64,000 bases of DNA, from the NCBI RefSeq assembly GCF_022376445.1, contig NW_025955041.1, positions 1 to 64,000 on the forward strand. Direction: 5' to 3'. Every line of letters begins with the position of its first letter. Within the stretch, counting starts at the first letter, position 1. Shown here one piece after another: positions 62,509-64,000 of the stretch. The notes beneath the pieces were generated by a model. The model was not told the origin of the DNA. It did no database searches and worked only from the letters and a program-made list of their open reading frames with translations. The position numbers and the translations under genes are program-made. The DNA is from Fomitopsis serialis. Lineage: Eukaryota; Basidiomycota; Agaricomycetes; Polyporales; Fomitopsidaceae.

Positions 62509-64000
62509 GCGAAGTCATGTGCGCGGATCGATACATCGCATATGAGAACGTCCTTTTTTTCACTGCAGCTTCCGGACATCTACTGTTCGTGTAACGAATT
62601 CAAGCGGTGAGCGCCTTGCGTGATGCCTTCAACATAGTAAACGGCTGTCCGCACTCCCGTGTTTGATTTGTATCTTGTCTTGATGCTATTTAGCTCGAAA
62701 TCTCAGACTTTCCGCGGTGGATCGCAATATTGGTGCGACGACAGGCAGCCTGAGGTCTCCTGCTGTAAGCTGTGCTGTTGATCCCACACCCGCCTGACCC
62801 ATGAAGCACATCGCACGAGAGTCAGTGCACGACGTAACTAGGCCGGACCTCGGGTGGAGCCTTGGTCTCCCATGAAGATCCCGGACCTTCAAGAACAACG
62901 GTAAGTTCTCGGCGAACGTTGGCAACGAGTCTCGCTTTAGCTGATTGTACGGACTTGGAAGTCCTCGACAAGACGGTACAGCATCGATTAATGTTACGGT
63001 GCTGCATGTTATAGGTGTGTTTCAGCGCCAGGTTTCAAATCTGAAGGTGGACACCCCAGGGCGCACACTTGCATATTGCATCAGCCAAGGATGTGCCATT
63101 CAGCGGCGTAAGGGCCAGTGGCTGTGAGTAGCTGTGGACTGAGCTTGTACCTAGCCTGAACCGGATGTTGTAGAGATAGTTACACGTCGGGTAAAGCTGG
63201 GTTCAATACCTTCACTCATTTCAGATGCACGGTCGAACATCCTCATTGGTACGGCGATGACGTATCTTGCGTAACACTCCTCTTTGTTCATGACTGGTCG
63301 CATACAGGGTCGAATATACACCCATGTCGGCAAAGTATACGCCATATAATGTGAGTTCCAGCGTATCCCGAAGGGCATGCCCATCCTGTCTGTGGTTGCT
63401 CAACGAGATTATGTTACAGCCAAAATAGTCTCATACCAAGACCCTCCACACGGCGCTAGTGTGGAGGGGTTGTGTCGAACCTAACAGCCAAAAGGTGTCA
63501 CGCGGATGACCTCCATGATGCATCCACATTCACCCCGGCGTGATGGACGTAGCAGCACCGTCAACAGATTCAAGTATCTGTGCGCTCTGCATCGCCGTTG
63601 TCGGAGCAGTTTGCGCGATGCTGATGAGGTGGATCCTGATTCCTCTAGGCGGGCTTCTTGAACCCGGCGATCGGGTCGTCGGACAATATGTAGTGTTTTG
63701 GGGTGTTCCATCAAACATTCAACCACGTATGTGAGCTATGGCAACTACTATGATGGTACGGTGACAGCTCCGGAAGGCACTAGTGATGTCGAGCTTCGTC
63801 AAATACCCATAGCACCCCGACGCCGCCTGTGCATCACCTACGGTGCTCAGTAATGAAGTGCATGGCAACAGCCATCTGCATCCAGAAGGCCGCCGACTTC
63901 TGAGCACAGCACTGCGACTATCCTCTCGGTATGTCTTCGTGAGTCATGTGGTCATACAGAGCCCCATAGCATCCCTCGCACAAGACCTAGAGCCGCGGAA
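62509..64000. other. right-hand flank, no supported gene
   Basis: Short frames on both strands. Weak hydrophobic pieces near 63540-63690 do not assemble into a model. A gene may begin or end beyond the window edge. Confidence 0.35.

Overview
The window is nuclear DNA of a filamentous basidiomycete, most likely an Agaricomycete. Genes are split by many introns of about 45-65 bp. Products are fungal (REC8, CTK3, PPZ-type phosphatase, DSD1-type PLP enzyme, Zn2Cys6 protein). A membrane-protein family seen mainly in mushroom-forming fungi (DUF6534 type) is present. No bacterial operons, rRNA, CRISPR or convincing tRNA genes were seen.

Layout. 0.4-7.8 kb: a GRAM-domain membrane protein, meiotic cohesin REC8 and isopentenyl-diphosphate isomerase, all on +. 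7.8-16.3 kb: gene-poor DNA holding three small spliced genes (one ending in a CVIA CaaX box, a 79-residue protein, and a Cys/His finger-like protein), a minus-strand Pro/Tyr-rich protein and a 0.6-kb inverted-repeat element. 16.5-22.7 kb: an unknown minus-strand protein, divergent mitochondrial pyruvate carrier MPC1, then DNA ligase I. 23.9-34.5 kb: a 7TM protein, ribosomal protein S11 (uS17), PPZ-type phosphatase, an SLC35-like transporter, mitochondrial ribosomal protein bL36m, DHFR, a Cys-rich protein and CTK3. 35.8-50.8 kb: a Zn2Cys6 protein, an SGT1-like CS/SGS protein, a GST-fold protein, a GT31 glycosyltransferase, an unknown membrane protein and a Ser/Thr-rich single-pass wall-type protein. 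52.1-62.5 kb: a Rab4-like GTPase, a D-serine dehydratase-like enzyme, and a locally duplicated pair made of an HSL-type esterase and a DUF6534 membrane protein.

The genes are mostly independent housekeeping or regulatory genes. The only group that looks like a local evolutionary unit is the esterase/DUF6534 duplication at the right end.

A technical point governs how the window should be read. Many conserved genes lose frame through single missing bases, often in short homopolymers, including genes that cannot be dead (RPS11, PPZ-type phosphatase, Rab4, CTK3). I read these as residual assembly deletions. Apparent frameshifts elsewhere should therefore not be taken as pseudogenes without read support. 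Start and stop positions below are mine; exon borders are given only where I could phase both sides.
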